Source: Corynebacterium tuberculostearicum (lineage in GTDB: Bacteria; Actinomycetota; Actinomycetes; Mycobacteriales; Mycobacteriaceae). Taken from it: a stretch of 64,000 nucleotides of DNA. Positions 35,746 through 46,561 of the stretch are shown here, piece by piece (position 1 is the first letter of the stretch; each line of letters starts with the position of its first letter). The translations under genes were made by a program, and so were the position numbers. The stretch covers positions 1,674,001 through 1,738,000 of the forward strand of contig NZ_CP073092.1 in the NCBI RefSeq assembly GCF_030506365.1, written 5' to 3'. Under the pieces are notes generated by a model. It did no database searches. It saw only the letters and a program-made list of their open reading frames with translations, and had not been told where the DNA came from.

Positions 35746-36678
35746 TTAAAGCTCGCTGAAGAGCGTCTCAAGGCGTTCGACAAACTCTCGCACAAAACGC
35801 TCACTATCCACACCCACAGCCACCCGGGCGGTGGGCGGCGCATCCAAACGCTTTTCATCCGCGATTGTCCGCCCACGGGTAGGGCCGGTGGTGTCAGTCT
35901 TGAGGTTTATCGAAAGGACGTCGACAAGCGAGGCATCTGCCGCCACCGCAACGGCCAATGGATCGTGCAGGCCGCACCCGCCTAAGTGCGGCGATGTGGT
36001 GGCGTAAGCACGAATGTAATAGTCCACCATGTCCGCAAAAATGCGGCCGGCGCGGGTTCCGGTAGCGCGCCAACGCGCAGACTCCGCCGTGGTCAAAAGC
36101 GTGCGCAAGGTGACGTCCAAGCCCACCAAGGTGGTATCACTTGTGTGGCGGAACAGGTAATCGGTAGCTTCCGGATCCTGGGAGATATTGGCCTCAGACC
36201 ACGGCGTGACGTTGCCCGGAACGGTGAGAGCCCCGCCCATCATCACCAGGTGTGCGGCCGTGGCAAAGGAAGGGTCCTGCTGCATGGCGGCAGCAATCGT
36301 GGTGGACGGGCCGGTCGGAATGATTACTAGATCATCGCTGTGCTCGTGCACGGCCTCGATGAGGAACTCAGCCGCTGGTTGGGACTGCGCCTGGGTGGTT
36401 GCCGGCGGAAGCAGGACCTCCCCCACGCCGTTGTGACCGTGGATAAAAGAAGAAATCTCACTTGGCCGAAACCCATCCGGGCTAGGTCCGACAAAGACTG
36501 GAATATCGTCTTGGCCCAGCAGCTCTAGAAGGGCCAGTGTATTGCGCACGGCTAAGGGCACGGTCACGTTGCCGTACGTGCAGGTCACGCCGATTAAATC
36601 CAGGTCCGGATGGGCGATGGCATACGCCAGCGCTAGGGCATCATCAATGCCGGTATCAAGATCGAGAATCGCCTTCAT
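35746..36678 (-). CDS. Inosine-uridine-type nucleoside hydrolase
   Basis: The 310-residue enzyme cleaves the N-glycosidic bond of ribonucleosides for salvage. It starts MKAILDLDTGIDDALAL, the calcium-binding D-x-D-x-G-x-D-D motif, with GVTCTYGNV, NPWSEANIS-like PWSEANI, and HDPLAVA later, all in family order. Whether it prefers purine or pyrimidine nucleosides cannot be told. It begins one base after the ribF stop with GGGAGAAATAA before the ATG, so it is translated from the ribF message. Confidence 0.9.
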   Translation of the reverse strand: MKAILDLDTGIDDALALAYAIAHPDLDLIGVTCTYGNVTVPLAVRNTLALLELLGQDDIPVFVGPSPDGFRPSEISSFIHGHNGVGEVLLPPATTQAQSQPAAEFLIEAVHEHSDDLVIIPTGPSTTIAAAMQQDPSFATAAHLVMMGGALTVPGNVTPWSEANISQDPEATDYLFRHTSDTTLVGLDVTLRTLLTTAESARWRATGTRAGRIFADMVDYYIRAYATTSPHLGGCGLHDPLAVAVAADASLVDVLSINLKTDTTGPTRGRTIADEKRLDAPPTARVAVGVDSERFVREFVERLETLFSEL

Positions 36679-37722
<1,044 letters not shown>

Positions 37723-37724
37723 CT

Positions 37725-38618
37725 ATGACTGATGCGCTCGCAAACTCCGGACTCGTCATCGTAGACAAACCCGCCGGCATGACCTCCCACGATGTTGTCG
37801 GCCGCCTACGCAGGTACTTTCACACAAAGAAGGTAGGCCACGCCGGCACCCTCGACCCCATGGCCACCGGCGTGCTGGTCCTTGGCGTGGAGCGTGGCAC
37901 CAAGTTCTTGGCCCACATGGTTGCCTCCACTAAGTCCTATGACGCCACCATTCGCCTCGGCGCCGCCACCACAACCGATGACGCCGAGGGGGAATACGCT
38001 TGGGGCGCTAGCGCTGCGGCCATTGACCGCGCCGCAATCGTGGCAGAGATTGCCAAGCTCACCGGCGATATTATGCAAAAGCCCGCGGCCGTTTCCGCTA
38101 TTAAAATTAACGGCCGCCGCGCCCATGAGCTAGTACGCGAGGGCCAGGAGGTGGACATTCCCGCCCGCCCAGTAACGGTAGATAGGTTTGACGTTCTGGC
38201 AGAGCGCCGCGAGGGCGACTACATCGATCTAGACGTCACGGTGGACTGTTCTTCCGGCACCTATATCCGCTCCCTGGCCCGCGATCTGGGCGAGGCCCTG
38301 CAGGTGGGCGGGCACCTGACCGCCTTGCGTCGCACTGAGGTGGGCCCTTTTGCACTTGCCGACGCCCTCTCGCTCGACGCCCTTGCCGAATCCCCTCGCC
38401 TTTCCCTCAGCTTGGATGAGGCCTTGGCTCGCTGCTTCCCCGTCCTTTCCGTTTCGGATGAGGAGGCAGCCGCCCTCGCCATGGGCAAATGGCTAGAGCC
38501 TCGCGGGCTCAAGGGCGTCCACGCTGCTGTGGCCCCCAATGGCCAAGCGGTGGCGCTCATTAAAGAAAAAGGCAAGCGCCTGGCCACCGTATTTGTGGCA
38601 CGGCCCTCTACCCTTTAG
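37725..38618 (+). CDS. truB: tRNA pseudouridine(55) synthase
   Basis: TruB makes pseudouridine 55 in the T loop of tRNAs. The 297-residue protein has KVGHAGTLDPMATGVL with the catalytic Asp, the Tyr-containing KSYDATIRLG motif, and the SGTYIRSLARDLG segment; a C-terminal PUA-like part (residues ~230-295) follows. It carries one copy of the window's 12-mer (38355-38366). Its stop overlaps the stop of the phosphopantetheinyl transferase gene on the opposite strand. Confidence 0.96.
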   Translation: MTDALANSGLVIVDKPAGMTSHDVVGRLRRYFHTKKVGHAGTLDPMATGVLVLGVERGTKFLAHMVASTKSYDATIRLGAATTTDDAEGEYAWGASAAAIDRAAIVAEIAKLTGDIMQKPAAVSAIKINGRRAHELVREGQEVDIPARPVTVDRFDVLAERREGDYIDLDVTVDCSSGTYIRSLARDLGEALQVGGHLTALRRTEVGPFALADALSLDALAESPRLSLSLDEALARCFPVLSVSDEEAAALAMGKWLEPRGLKGVHAAVAPNGQAVALIKEKGKRLATVFVARPSTL

Positions 38619-39289
38619 TGGCTAAAGTCTAAGGCTGGAACCGAGGTGGAGACGATAACGTAGCCGTCTCGAATTACCCAGCGCCCGGTGATAAAAGGCA
38701 CCGGTGTGGGCCTAGCCAAAATATAGGAAATTAGCGTGCCGTCCTCGCGCAGGTCGATTTCTGCTTGGTCAAAGTCCAGCCAGCGGAAGGTCATGGGAAA
38801 CCATGACTTGTACGTGGCCTCTTTGGCGCAGAAGAGCAATCGGTCCGGGCAGGTAATCCCCGCCTCACGAAGTCGCAAAAGCTGCGGCATCTCCCCTGCC
38901 CGGGCGATCATGGTGAGCACATGATCCGGCAGCGGTTCGGCGGGTTCTGCATCCAGGCCTACGGATTTTAAGGCAGAGGTAGGGGCAACCACCGCAGCCC
39001 GCATGCCCTCTGTATGCGTCATCGAGCCTACAAAACCCTCGGGCCACAGCGGCATGCCCCGCTCACCCCGCAATATCGGCGTTGCCGGATTGGCACCTAA
39101 TTCCTGCAAGGCTCGGTGCGCACACCACCGAGCATCTCCGAACTCGGCCTTGCGCACATCAATTGCCTGGGAAACGAGAGACTTTTCTTCAGCCGCGAGG
39201 CCTTCAAAATTAGCCAAATCCGCGTAACCCGAATCCGTGCGCACATAGCAATAGCGCGCACTTTCAGGAAATAGATCCGGATACATCAT
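38615..39289 (-). CDS. pptT: 4'-phosphopantetheinyl transferase (PptT type)
   Basis: The enzyme attaches phosphopantetheine from CoA to acyl/peptidyl carrier proteins, needed for mycolic-acid condensation (Pks13-type) and fatty-acid synthase I in these bacteria. The 224-residue protein shows the Sfp/EntD motifs: MPLWPEGFVGSMTHTEG, SVGLDAEPAEPLP (Mg-binding Asp), and LLFCAKEATYKSWFP (K-E-x-x-Y-K). Its ATG overlaps the stop of the metallophosphoesterase gene (ATGA), so the two are translationally coupled. The same pair occurs beside truB in Mycobacterium tuberculosis (Rv2794c-Rv2795c). Confidence 0.92.
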   Translation of the reverse strand: MMYPDLFPESARYCYVRTDSGYADLANFEGLAAEEKSLVSQAIDVRKAEFGDARWCAHRALQELGANPATPILRGERGMPLWPEGFVGSMTHTEGMRAAVVAPTSALKSVGLDAEPAEPLPDHVLTMIARAGEMPQLLRLREAGITCPDRLLFCAKEATYKSWFPMTFRWLDFDQAEIDLREDGTLISYILARPTPVPFITGRWVIRDGYVIVSTSVPALDFSH

Positions 39290-40098
39290 CGTGCCTCCTC
39301 CCCTTCAAAAGATCGCAGTACCGGATACGGCCACGCCTGGGTGCTGTCGCGCCCCTGCCATTCGCGTGGATACCCCAATGACGTCTCGATGTGGTCAACG
39401 CCGTCCACATTCATGCGAGACGGCATATGCAGGTGCCCATAAATGACGGACTGCGCGTTATAGCGCCGCGGCCACGACCGCGTATGCCGTGTTCCGCACC
39501 ATAAGGCAATTTCAGGAAAGCGCAATAACATTGTCGGCTCTTGGACCAACGGCCAATGGTTAACCAACACGGTAGGACCATGTACTCGAGAAAGGCGCTT
39601 GATGGAATAAGCCAACCTATCCCAACACCACGCCCGCACGTCTACGAAGGGGGCGATAGCGAACTCATCGGTCATCATGAGTTGTTTCGCGCGCGCCGCG
39701 TCAATGGCTTCGCCCACGCTAAGGCCATGCGGACGGAAACTGTAATCATACAAAGTAAATAGCGGAACGATGGTAGTTCCGTGAAATACCGGATACGGGT
39801 CTTCTGGAGTAATAACTCCAATCTCCCTGCACCTTTCCACTAAGTGCGCATACTTTTCTCGGCCTTGATACCGGTCCTGGGAACGGGAGAATAGCTCATG
39901 GTTGCCCGGCACCCAGATAACCCTGGCATAGCGATCATTGAGCTGGCGCAAAATACGAATAATGAGTTCAGTACGCTCTGCAACGTCCCCGGCCACGATG
40001 AGCCAATCCGCGGGATCGGGCGGAGTAAGCTGATCAATGCGCTCGCTATTGGCACTGACCGCTCCATGCAGGTCAGAAACCGCCCACACTGTTGGCAT
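39286..40098 (-). CDS. Metallophosphoesterase, PptH-like
   Basis: A 270-residue calcineurin-like phosphoesterase with a two-metal site: VSDLHG, VAGDVAER, VPGNHELFSR, VNHWP and YGHLHMP in correct order. Position next to pptT and truB equals M. tuberculosis Rv2795c (PptH), reported to remove phosphopantetheine from carrier proteins, opposing PptT. That role is inferred from synteny and fold. The ATG at 40098 is preceded by AAGGCAGGTGAG. The stop is coupled to the pptT start. Confidence 0.85.
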   Translation of the reverse strand: MPTVWAVSDLHGAVSANSERIDQLTPPDPADWLIVAGDVAERTELIIRILRQLNDRYARVIWVPGNHELFSRSQDRYQGREKYAHLVERCREIGVITPEDPYPVFHGTTIVPLFTLYDYSFRPHGLSVGEAIDAARAKQLMMTDEFAIAPFVDVRAWCWDRLAYSIKRLSRVHGPTVLVNHWPLVQEPTMLLRFPEIALWCGTRHTRSWPRRYNAQSVIYGHLHMPSRMNVDGVDHIETSLGYPREWQGRDSTQAWPYPVLRSFEGEEAR

Positions 40099-40184
40099 AG
40101 GTTTCTCACCTGCCTTCCTAGAATCTGCGCGCTGCACGGAGCCGCACACCGCGCGAGAGTATCAACACGCCCACTTTAGCGCAG

Positions 40185-41501
40185 CTAGCGCTCCTGTACT
40201 ACGGCCCATTTCATCGATCGGAACCGGTAGACCACACCCACCATGCGGAAAGCAATGAAGGCCGCGAGACCACACCACACGCCGGTTAAGCCTGTGCCCA
40301 TGAAGTGTGCCAAGATTACGCCCGGCAAAAATCCCACCAGGACCGAAGATATGGTCAGCGTGCGCAGGAAGGCAGCATCGCCGGCACCCAGCAAGACACC
40401 ATCGAAGGCGAAGACCACGCCACCGCCGATAACCATGGCTACCAGGATCCACCACGGCTTAGAGATGGCATCGAGCACTTCCGGAGCGGAGGTAAAAATG
40501 CGCGGAATAATCCCTGCACCAGCAGCAAATACGGCAGCCAAGAGGCCAGAGAAAATCGTAGAGTACAACGCCACCTTGCTGCCCACACTGCGTGCGTGCC
40601 GCGCAGAGCCAGCACCTAGTGCAGCACCAGTCAATGATTGCGCGGCAATGGCCAACGAATCCAAGATAAGGGACATGAAGTTCCACAGCTGCATCATGAT
40701 CTGGTGACCGGCCAAAGAAGCGGTACCAACGCGGGAAACCACAGCCGTGGCAGTAAGAAAGGCCACCTGGAAGCTAGCCGAACGCAAAATAAGATCGCGG
40801 CCTAAGATGAGTTGTTCGCGTACCACATGCCACTGAAATTGCCAGGAGCCGGTATGTTCCTTATGCAATTCGCGGACAAATAGCGCAGCAATAATGCTCA
40901 TGCCCAAAACCGTGGCAATTGCCGAGCCTGCCAGCCCCCAGAAATGGACGAAGATGGGCACCGCAATAGCGCCGGGAATCATGCCAGACAAAGTGAAGTA
41001 CAGCGGCTTCTTCGTATCTTGGACACCGCGCATCCAGCCGTTTCCGGCCATCTCCACCAAAGTAACGGGAATAGCCAGAGCTGCGATGCGCAGCCACAAG
41101 GCCGTACCGGCGGCCGTGGTGGGATCACCGGTTAAGGCGCGGGCAAATACGCCGCCGAAAATCCACATGATCACGGCGAGCAGCGCGCCTACACCTAGGG
41201 CCACATAGGTGGCTTGCACGCCTTCAGCAACCGCAGCTTCGCGCTTTCCGGAGCCAAAGAGACGGGCAGAGCGAGCGGTCGTGCCGTAGGACAAGAAAGT
41301 CAACTGCGTCGTCACCACGGAGTGAATTGTGGTGGCTGCAGCCAGCGAGGCGAGCTCTTGGGCGCCAAGGCGACCGACTACCGCGGTATCCAGCAAGAGG
41401 TAGAGCGGCATGGCCGCAAGTACGCCAAGCGCGGGAAACGCGAGGCCAAAGACCTCGCGTGCGGTTACCGTGCCGGCGGTGGAGCGATCCTGAGCGTTCA
41501 T
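40185..41501 (-). CDS. MATE-family efflux transporter (DinF-like)
   Basis: A 438-residue membrane protein with twelve helices in two six-helix halves, as in the multidrug and toxic compound extrusion family. The start of helix 1, EVFGLAFPALGVLAAMPLYLLLDTAVVGRLG, and the second-half repeat are typical of the DinF branch. Substrate unknown; drug or oxidative-damage product export is possible. The ATG at 41501 has AAGGCAG upstream; an ATG at 41525 overlapping the previous stop (ATGA) is an equally possible coupled start. It follows the DHH phosphoesterase gene, an arrangement common in actinobacteria. Confidence 0.9.
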   Translation of the reverse strand: MNAQDRSTAGTVTAREVFGLAFPALGVLAAMPLYLLLDTAVVGRLGAQELASLAAATTIHSVVTTQLTFLSYGTTARSARLFGSGKREAAVAEGVQATYVALGVGALLAVIMWIFGGVFARALTGDPTTAAGTALWLRIAALAIPVTLVEMAGNGWMRGVQDTKKPLYFTLSGMIPGAIAVPIFVHFWGLAGSAIATVLGMSIIAALFVRELHKEHTGSWQFQWHVVREQLILGRDLILRSASFQVAFLTATAVVSRVGTASLAGHQIMMQLWNFMSLILDSLAIAAQSLTGAALGAGSARHARSVGSKVALYSTIFSGLLAAVFAAGAGIIPRIFTSAPEVLDAISKPWWILVAMVIGGGVVFAFDGVLLGAGDAAFLRTLTISSVLVGFLPGVILAHFMGTGLTGVWCGLAAFIAFRMVGVVYRFRSMKWAVVQER

Positions 41502-41521
41502 TCCATCCGTCTGCCTTTTTC

Positions 41522-42484
41522 TCATTGGATAGCGGCCACCAATTCCTTAATAATTTTTTCCGGAGCCCCGTGAGCGGTATAGCCCGCGGCCGGTACATGT
41601 CCGCCGCCCCCGAAGGTAAGCGCTACCGAAGAACAATCAATGCGAGAAGAACGCAAGGAAACCGCCCACACCTCCGGAGCTTGTTCCTTAAACACCACGC
41701 CGACGGTGGTTCCTTCAAGCGCGCGAACGAACTCCACCAAAGATTCAACGGCCGAATCAGAGTGTCCCTGGATATCTTCCAGCCGCGCGACGAGAATGCC
41801 TAGGGTGTGCTCCCCTGCATCTTCGAGGCGCAAACCGGCCAATACCCTACCGATCATCTGAAGATCGTCCGGCGTGGTGGAATCTAAAAGGTCAGCTGCG
41901 ATCTGCTTGGTATCCAGATCGTAGTGCATGAGGCGGGTGGCAATATCGTGCATAGCCGGCCTGCCCCAGCGGAAGCTGCCAGTATCGGTCATCAAACCGG
42001 CATATAAGCAGTGCGCAATATGACGGTCAATCTGAATCTCCAGTGAATCCAGGATGCTCAGCAACACCACGGTGGTGGATTCACATTCAGTGTCCACCAC
42101 ATTGATGGCACCAAACCCCGGATTAGAAGAATGATGGTCAATGCACAGAACTCGGCCCTGCTGGGCTAGCTGCTCAATCCGGTCCGCAAAAAAGCCCGTC
42201 CGGTCTAAAGAACCACAATCAACGGTGACGTAGAGGTCATAGCCTTCCGGCAGCTCACGACTAGTGGTGACGTCGTCGGCGGCAGGAATGGTGTAAAGAT
42301 TACGGGAAATCTCCCGCTCCTGGCCCACAACGGCACAGACGTCTTTGCCCCGTTGGCGCAGCGCGAGCAGCAACGCCGCAGCAGAGCCGATGGCATCGGC
42401 ATCCGGCCGCAGGTGCGTCACGATGCAGATGCTATGAGCATCATGCAAAGCGGCAACTGCCGGCTGGTATTGCTTCTTAGTCAC
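41522..42484 (-). CDS. DHH phosphoesterase, NrnA-like oligoribonuclease/pAp phosphatase
   Basis: The 320-residue DHH/DHHA1 enzyme degrades short RNA oligonucleotides and 3'-phosphoadenosine 5'-phosphate; actinobacterial relatives also act on cyclic dinucleotide products. Motifs: VTHLRPDADAIGSAAAL, YVTVDCGSLDR, IDHHSSNPGFG (the DHH site), and the C-terminal FGGGGHVPAAGY. The GTG start follows the rbfA stop without a gap. It completes the rbfA-nrnA-MATE run behind infB. Confidence 0.93.
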   Translation of the reverse strand: MTKKQYQPAVAALHDAHSICIVTHLRPDADAIGSAAALLLALRQRGKDVCAVVGQEREISRNLYTIPAADDVTTSRELPEGYDLYVTVDCGSLDRTGFFADRIEQLAQQGRVLCIDHHSSNPGFGAINVVDTECESTTVVLLSILDSLEIQIDRHIAHCLYAGLMTDTGSFRWGRPAMHDIATRLMHYDLDTKQIAADLLDSTTPDDLQMIGRVLAGLRLEDAGEHTLGILVARLEDIQGHSDSAVESLVEFVRALEGTTVGVVFKEQAPEVWAVSLRSSRIDCSSVALTFGGGGHVPAAGYTAHGAPEKIIKELVAAIQ

Positions 42485-42928
42485 TTAAGCCTCGTCTTCA
42501 TCGGAGGTCTTATACGGGTTCGCATCTCCTGCCGGCTGGGCGTTTTCCTTCAGCTTTGCCAGTTCTTCATCGCGGGCGCGAGCACGGGCCAGAAGTTCTT
42601 CCATATGAGCAGAGGCCTCCGGTACGGTATCGACCTCGAAGGATAGCGTCGGGGTAAACCGCACCGAGAGCTGATCGCCCACAATCTTGCGCAGCTGACC
42701 TTTAGCGCGCTTGAGGGCTTCTTCTGCTTGTGCGAAGTCCGGCTCTGAATCAATGTCCTTTCCGCGCACGGTATAAAAAACGGTGGCATCGTGCAGGTCG
42801 CCCGTGACTCGAGTATCCGTAATGGTCACCAGCTCGAGGCGGCGATCCTTAATCTGGCGTTCGATGGCGCTCGCCACGATTTCCTGAATGCGCTTGGCCA
42901 TGCGCGCTGCGCGTGCGTGATCGACCAT
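42485..42928 (-). CDS. rbfA: 30S ribosome-binding factor RbfA
   Basis: RbfA binds the 30S subunit during late maturation of 16S rRNA. The 147-residue protein has the KH-like fold: [40 protein letters not shown] and [23 protein letters not shown] charged C-terminal tail of ~35 residues is normal in actinobacteria. The ATG at 42928 follows GGGAGGTTCAC. It is separated from infB by 263 nt with a large hairpin, so it probably has its own promoter. Confidence 0.95.
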   Translation of the reverse strand: MVDHARAARMAKRIQEIVASAIERQIKDRRLELVTITDTRVTGDLHDATVFYTVRGKDIDSEPDFAQAEEALKRAKGQLRKIVGDQLSVRFTPTLSFEVDTVPEASAHMEELLARARARDEELAKLKENAQPAGDANPYKTSDEDEA

Positions 42929-43092
42929 GTGAACCTCCCAGCTCAATAAGAATCTATCTCTAAAATTACCGCCAACCGGTACAAGAAACCACCAGTTTAG
43001 TGCCGAATCGCGGACAATGAAAACCCGTCGCGGCAGCGCCAGTAGGCAGCGGCACCCACGGCGCCCTCAACTCACAGACGCAGGAATAGCAC

Positions 43093-43178
43093 AAGGCCCG
43101 CTTCCAACCTCCCCTGGCCTTCCCTACTGAGTGCTGGCAGCACATTCAGTGGGGACGGCGGGAGCGGAAGCGGGCCTT
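43093..43178 (-). terminator. Large nested hairpin after infB
   Basis: Outer stem AAGGCCCGCTTCC (43093-43105) / GGAAGCGGGCCTT (43166-43178), perfect over 13 bp. Inside it a second stem, CCCT-ACTGA-GTGCT (43122-43135) with AGCAC-AT-TCAGT-GGGG (43139-43154), 14 bp with a 2-nt bulge and a GGC loop. Likely the infB terminator, though the U-tract is weak. The rest of the 263-nt gap is the rbfA upstream region, in which I see no other feature. Confidence 0.65.
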
Positions 43179-43191
43179 GAGACGGCGGCGA

Positions 43192-46023
43192 TTAGTCGCG
43201 CGGAACCTCGACCTCTTCGTAGGCCTGGATGATGTCGCCTACCTGGATATCCGGGTACGAGAGCACCATACCGCACTCGTAGCCGGCCTTGATCTCGGTT
43301 GCGTCGTCCTTTTCGTGACGCAGGGACTCAATCTTGGCGTCGGCAGTGATGACGTTGTTATCGCGCAGCAGGCGAACCTTGCCGTTGCGGACAACCTTGC
43401 CCTCGGTAACCATGCAGCCGGCGATGGTACCCACCGCGGAGGACTTGAACAGGGCGCGGATTTCGGCCGCACCGGTGTCGCGCTCCTCGTAAATCGGCTT
43501 GAGCATGCCCTTGAGCGCAGCCTCGACCTCTTCGATGGCCTTGTAGATGATCGTGTAGTAACGAATATCCACGCCCTCTTGAGTGGCCATCTCCGTCGCC
43601 TTGCCTTCCGCACGGGTGTTGAAGGCAATGATGACGGCGTCGGAAGCCGCTGCGAGAGAGACGTTGGTCTCGGTCACAGCGCCCACACCACGGTCGATGA
43701 TGTTGAGCTCGACTTCGTCCTCGGTCTTGATATCCAGCAGGGCATCTTCCAGTGCCTCGACGGAACCGGCATTGTCGCCCTTGAGGATGAGGTTGAGGGT
43801 CGAAGTCTCCTGCAATACCTTGTCCAGATCCTCCAGGGAGACGCGCTTGCGCTGCTTTGCCTGCAGGGCAGAGCGCTTGCGCGCATCACGCTGGTTAGCA
43901 ATCTGGCGGGCAACGCGATCATCTTCCACCACGAGCAGATTATCGCCTGCACCCGGCACACCGGACAGACCCTGGACCTGCACCGGACGGGATGGGCCCG
44001 CCTCTTCGACGTCTTCGCCGAACTCATCGAGCATGCGGCGGACACGGCCGTGCGCATCGCCAACGACGATGGAGTCACCCACGTGCAAGGTACCGCGCTG
44101 AACGATGACCGTTGCCACCGGACCGCGTCCGCGGTCCAGGTGAGCCTCAATGGCCACGCCCTGTGCGTCCATGTCTGGGTTAGCGGTCAGCTCCAAGGCC
44201 GCATCCGCGGTGAGGATGACCGACTCAAGCAGCTGGTCAATGTTCTTGCCCTGCTTCGCGGAGATATCCACGAACATGGTGTCGCCGCCGTACTCTTCCG
44301 GAACCAGGCCGTACTCGGTGAGCTGGCCACGGATCTTATCCGGCTGAGCTTCCGGCTTATCCACCTTGTTCACGGCCACGACGACCGGAATATCGGCAGC
44401 CTTGGCGTGGTTGATGGCCTCCACGGTCTGTGGCATAACGCCGTCATCGGCGGCAACCACGAGGATGGCCAAGTCGGTGGACTTAGCACCGCGGGCACGC
44501 ATGGCGGTAAAGGCCTCGTGACCCGGGGTATCCAGGAAGGTGATGGTGCGCTCGCCGTCCACGTCCACCGTGGTCTGGTAGGCACCAATGCCCTGGGTGA
44601 TGCCGCCTTCCTCGCGGGCGCCCTCGTTGGTCTTACGAATGGCGTCCAACAGGCGGGTCTTACCGTGGTCAACGTGACCCATAACGGAGACGACTGGAGG
44701 ACGATTCTCCAGTGCTTCCTCGCCGCCTTCGTCCTCGCCGAACTTCAAGTCGAAGGACTCGAGCAGCTCGCGGTCCTCGTCCTCAGGGGAGACAACCTCG
44801 ACGTTGTAGTTGATCTCGGAGCCGAGCAGCTGCAGCGTATCTTCCGATACGGAAGCGGTTGCCGTCACCATTTCACCGAGATTGAACAGTGCCTGCACCA
44901 ACGATGCTGGATCCGCACCGATCTTCTCGGCGAAGTCAGACAGGGATGCACCACGACGCAGGCGGACGGTTTGGCCCTTGCCGTCTGGCAAGCGCACGCC
45001 GCCTACTACATGCTTCTGCTGCTCCTCGTACTCATGGCGCTTCTGACGCTTGGACTTCTTACCCTTACGTGGAGCGCCACCTGGACGGCCGAATGCACCC
45101 GCGGTGCCGCCGCGACGTCCGCCGCGTCCACCGCCGCGGAAACCGCCTGGACGGCCGCCACCTGGGCCACCGTGACCCGGTCCGCCGTGACCGCCGCGAC
45201 CGCGGCCGCCACGTCCACCACCGCTCGGTGCCTTAGACGGCATCGACGCAGGGTTCGGGTGGGACGGCATCATAGCCGGGGATGGACGGCGACCGCCGCC
45301 ACCCTGGTTATTGCCTCCCTGGCGGCTATTTCCGCCCTCGTTCTGGCCGCCGCGCTTACCGCGGTTATCGCCTGGCTTATTTCCGCCACGCTGACCCTTG
45401 GAGCCACCTGGGCGCGGACCCGGACGGTTGTCGCCACCACCCGTGGAGAACGGGTTATTGGCTACGCGACGGGAACCGCCTGGCTTCGGCATTGGACGAG
45501 GCATGGAATTGCCTGGGGTCGGACGCTCGCCCGACTTCTTGCCGCCAGCCTGTCCTGGCTTCGGTGCGCCCTGGCCAGGCTTCGGTGCAGCAGCCTTAGC
45601 ACCAGGCTTCGGCGCCTGAGCACCCGGCTTCGGGGCAGCTGGCTTTGCACCGGGCTTAGCAGCACCCTGTCCCGGCTTCGGTGCGCCCTGGCCAGGCTTC
45701 GGTGCAGAGGCCTTCGCGCCTGGCTTTGGCGCCTCTGCGCCCGGCTTGGGGGCAGCAGACTTCGCACCCGGCTTAGGGGCACTCGCCTTTGCGGTGCTCT
45801 TAGCGGCACCCTTGGCAGGCTTATTGTCTTGCTTCTTCTCGGCGGCGTCATCGCCGCCGGACTGTGCTTCATAATGAGCTCGCATCTTCTTAACCACCGG
45901 CGGTTCGATGGTGGAAGAAGCAGTCTTTACAAACTCACCCTGTTCCTTCAGGGTGGCGAGCAGTTCCTTGCTGGTTACTCCGAGCTGCTTTGCGAGCTCG
46001 TGAACACGTAGCTTTCCGGGCAC
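43192..46023 (-). CDS. infB: Translation initiation factor IF-2
   Basis: IF-2 is the GTPase that brings initiator tRNA to the 30S subunit and promotes 50S joining. The 943-residue protein begins with the IF2-N domain ([20 protein letters not shown]), then a ~270-residue low-complexity region: first about a dozen KPG/APKPGQ-type repeats (residues ~70-155), then Gly/Arg/Asn-rich stretches. A second IF2-N segment and the G domain ([29 protein letters not shown]) and domains II-IV follow. Start GTG with GAGGAGACAA upstream. It belongs to rimP-nusA-ylxR-infB. Confidence 0.97.
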   Translation of the reverse strand: MPGKLRVHELAKQLGVTSKELLATLKEQGEFVKTASSTIEPPVVKKMRAHYEAQSGGDDAAEKKQDNKPAKGAAKSTAKASAPKPGAKSAAPKPGAEAPKPGAKASAPKPGQGAPKPGQGAAKPGAKPAAPKPGAQAPKPGAKAAAPKPGQGAPKPGQAGGKKSGERPTPGNSMPRPMPKPGGSRRVANNPFSTGGGDNRPGPRPGGSKGQRGGNKPGDNRGKRGGQNEGGNSRQGGNNQGGGGRRPSPAMMPSHPNPASMPSKAPSGGGRGGRGRGGHGGPGHGGPGGGRPGGFRGGGRGGRRGGTAGAFGRPGGAPRKGKKSKRQKRHEYEEQQKHVVGGVRLPDGKGQTVRLRRGASLSDFAEKIGADPASLVQALFNLGEMVTATASVSEDTLQLLGSEINYNVEVVSPEDEDRELLESFDLKFGEDEGGEEALENRPPVVSVMGHVDHGKTRLLDAIRKTNEGAREEGGITQGIGAYQTTVDVDGERTITFLDTPGHEAFTAMRARGAKSTDLAILVVAADDGVMPQTVEAINHAKAADIPVVVAVNKVDKPEAQPDKIRGQLTEYGLVPEEYGGDTMFVDISAKQGKNIDQLLESVILTADAALELTANPDMDAQGVAIEAHLDRGRGPVATVIVQRGTLHVGDSIVVGDAHGRVRRMLDEFGEDVEEAGPSRPVQVQGLSGVPGAGDNLLVVEDDRVARQIANQRDARKRSALQAKQRKRVSLEDLDKVLQETSTLNLILKGDNAGSVEALEDALLDIKTEDEVELNIIDRGVGAVTETNVSLAAASDAVIIAFNTRAEGKATEMATQEGVDIRYYTIIYKAIEEVEAALKGMLKPIYEERDTGAAEIRALFKSSAVGTIAGCMVTEGKVVRNGKVRLLRDNNVITADAKIESLRHEKDDATEIKAGYECGMVLSYPDIQVGDIIQAYEEVEVPRD

Positions 46024-46042
46024 TTGTCTCCTCTTGGTATCG

Positions 46043-46082
46043 ACTAGGAGTCAAGGCCGCGGAAACTGGCCTGACCCCTAGT
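46043..46082 (-). promoter_or_regulatory. Hairpin in the infB leader
   Basis: ACTAGGAGTCAAGGCC (46043-46058) and GGCCTGACCCCTAGT (46068-46082) pair imperfectly around a GCGGAAACT loop in the 106-nt gap between ylxR and infB, about 10 nt before the infB Shine-Dalgarno. It could be a processing site or attenuator; no U-tract. Confidence 0.45.
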
Positions 46083-46129
46083 TAGGTGTATAGGACTTTC
46101 ATCGCTGATGCTTCATCGTTGTGCGCTCA

Positions 46130-46477
46130 TCAGTGTTCGGTCTTCCTTTGTAACTCTGGTTCGTACGAATCTAACGCGGCATCTTCCACGCTAGGTACTT
46201 GTCCGCCATGCGCTTCCAAGTACTGCCGTACCTGACCTGTGTCCACGGGTGCGGACGTGCGAAGCGCGCGCTTGAAGGCGCGTTTGCGCTCCGCCAGCTC
46301 GAGTGCAGATAGTGTGGGGCTAATCCACGCCCCGCGGCCGGGAAGCCGGCGGTGTGGATCTGCTACCAGACGGCGGCCGTACGGATCATCGTGGTCGATG
46401 ACCACCCGTAGCAAGTCCGTATCTGGCAGGCGGCGGCGAGTAGCGATGCAGGTCCGGAGTCTTTGCCTCTCAGACAT
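46130..46477 (-). CDS. ylxR: YlxR family RNA-binding protein (DUF448)
   Basis: A 115-residue basic protein. The YlxR signature RTCIATRRRLP near the start and PGRGAWISPT in the middle are clear, followed by the helical RAFKRALRT. The family sits between nusA and infB in most Gram-positives and has been linked to RNA binding and, in Bacillus, to gene regulation or RNase P. The C-terminal ~35 residues are an actinobacterial extension. AAGGAGATGA precedes the ATG. Confidence 0.93.
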   Translation of the reverse strand: MSERQRLRTCIATRRRLPDTDLLRVVIDHDDPYGRRLVADPHRRLPGRGAWISPTLSALELAERKRAFKRALRTSAPVDTGQVRQYLEAHGGQVPSVEDAALDSYEPELQRKTEH

Positions 46478-46561
46478 TCATCTCCTTACTTTTCGCGTCG
46501 CCAATATGCCCCAATCTGCAACTGGGCCGTTTACTAGCCTACGCTACAAAAGCGCAGATCC

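Noticed and set aside
43177-46011. Plus-strand frame of over 940 codons opposite infB
   Set aside because: Mirrors the GC-rich IF-2 codons, including its repeats (giving odd Leu-Arg-Thr runs); no start signal or domain.
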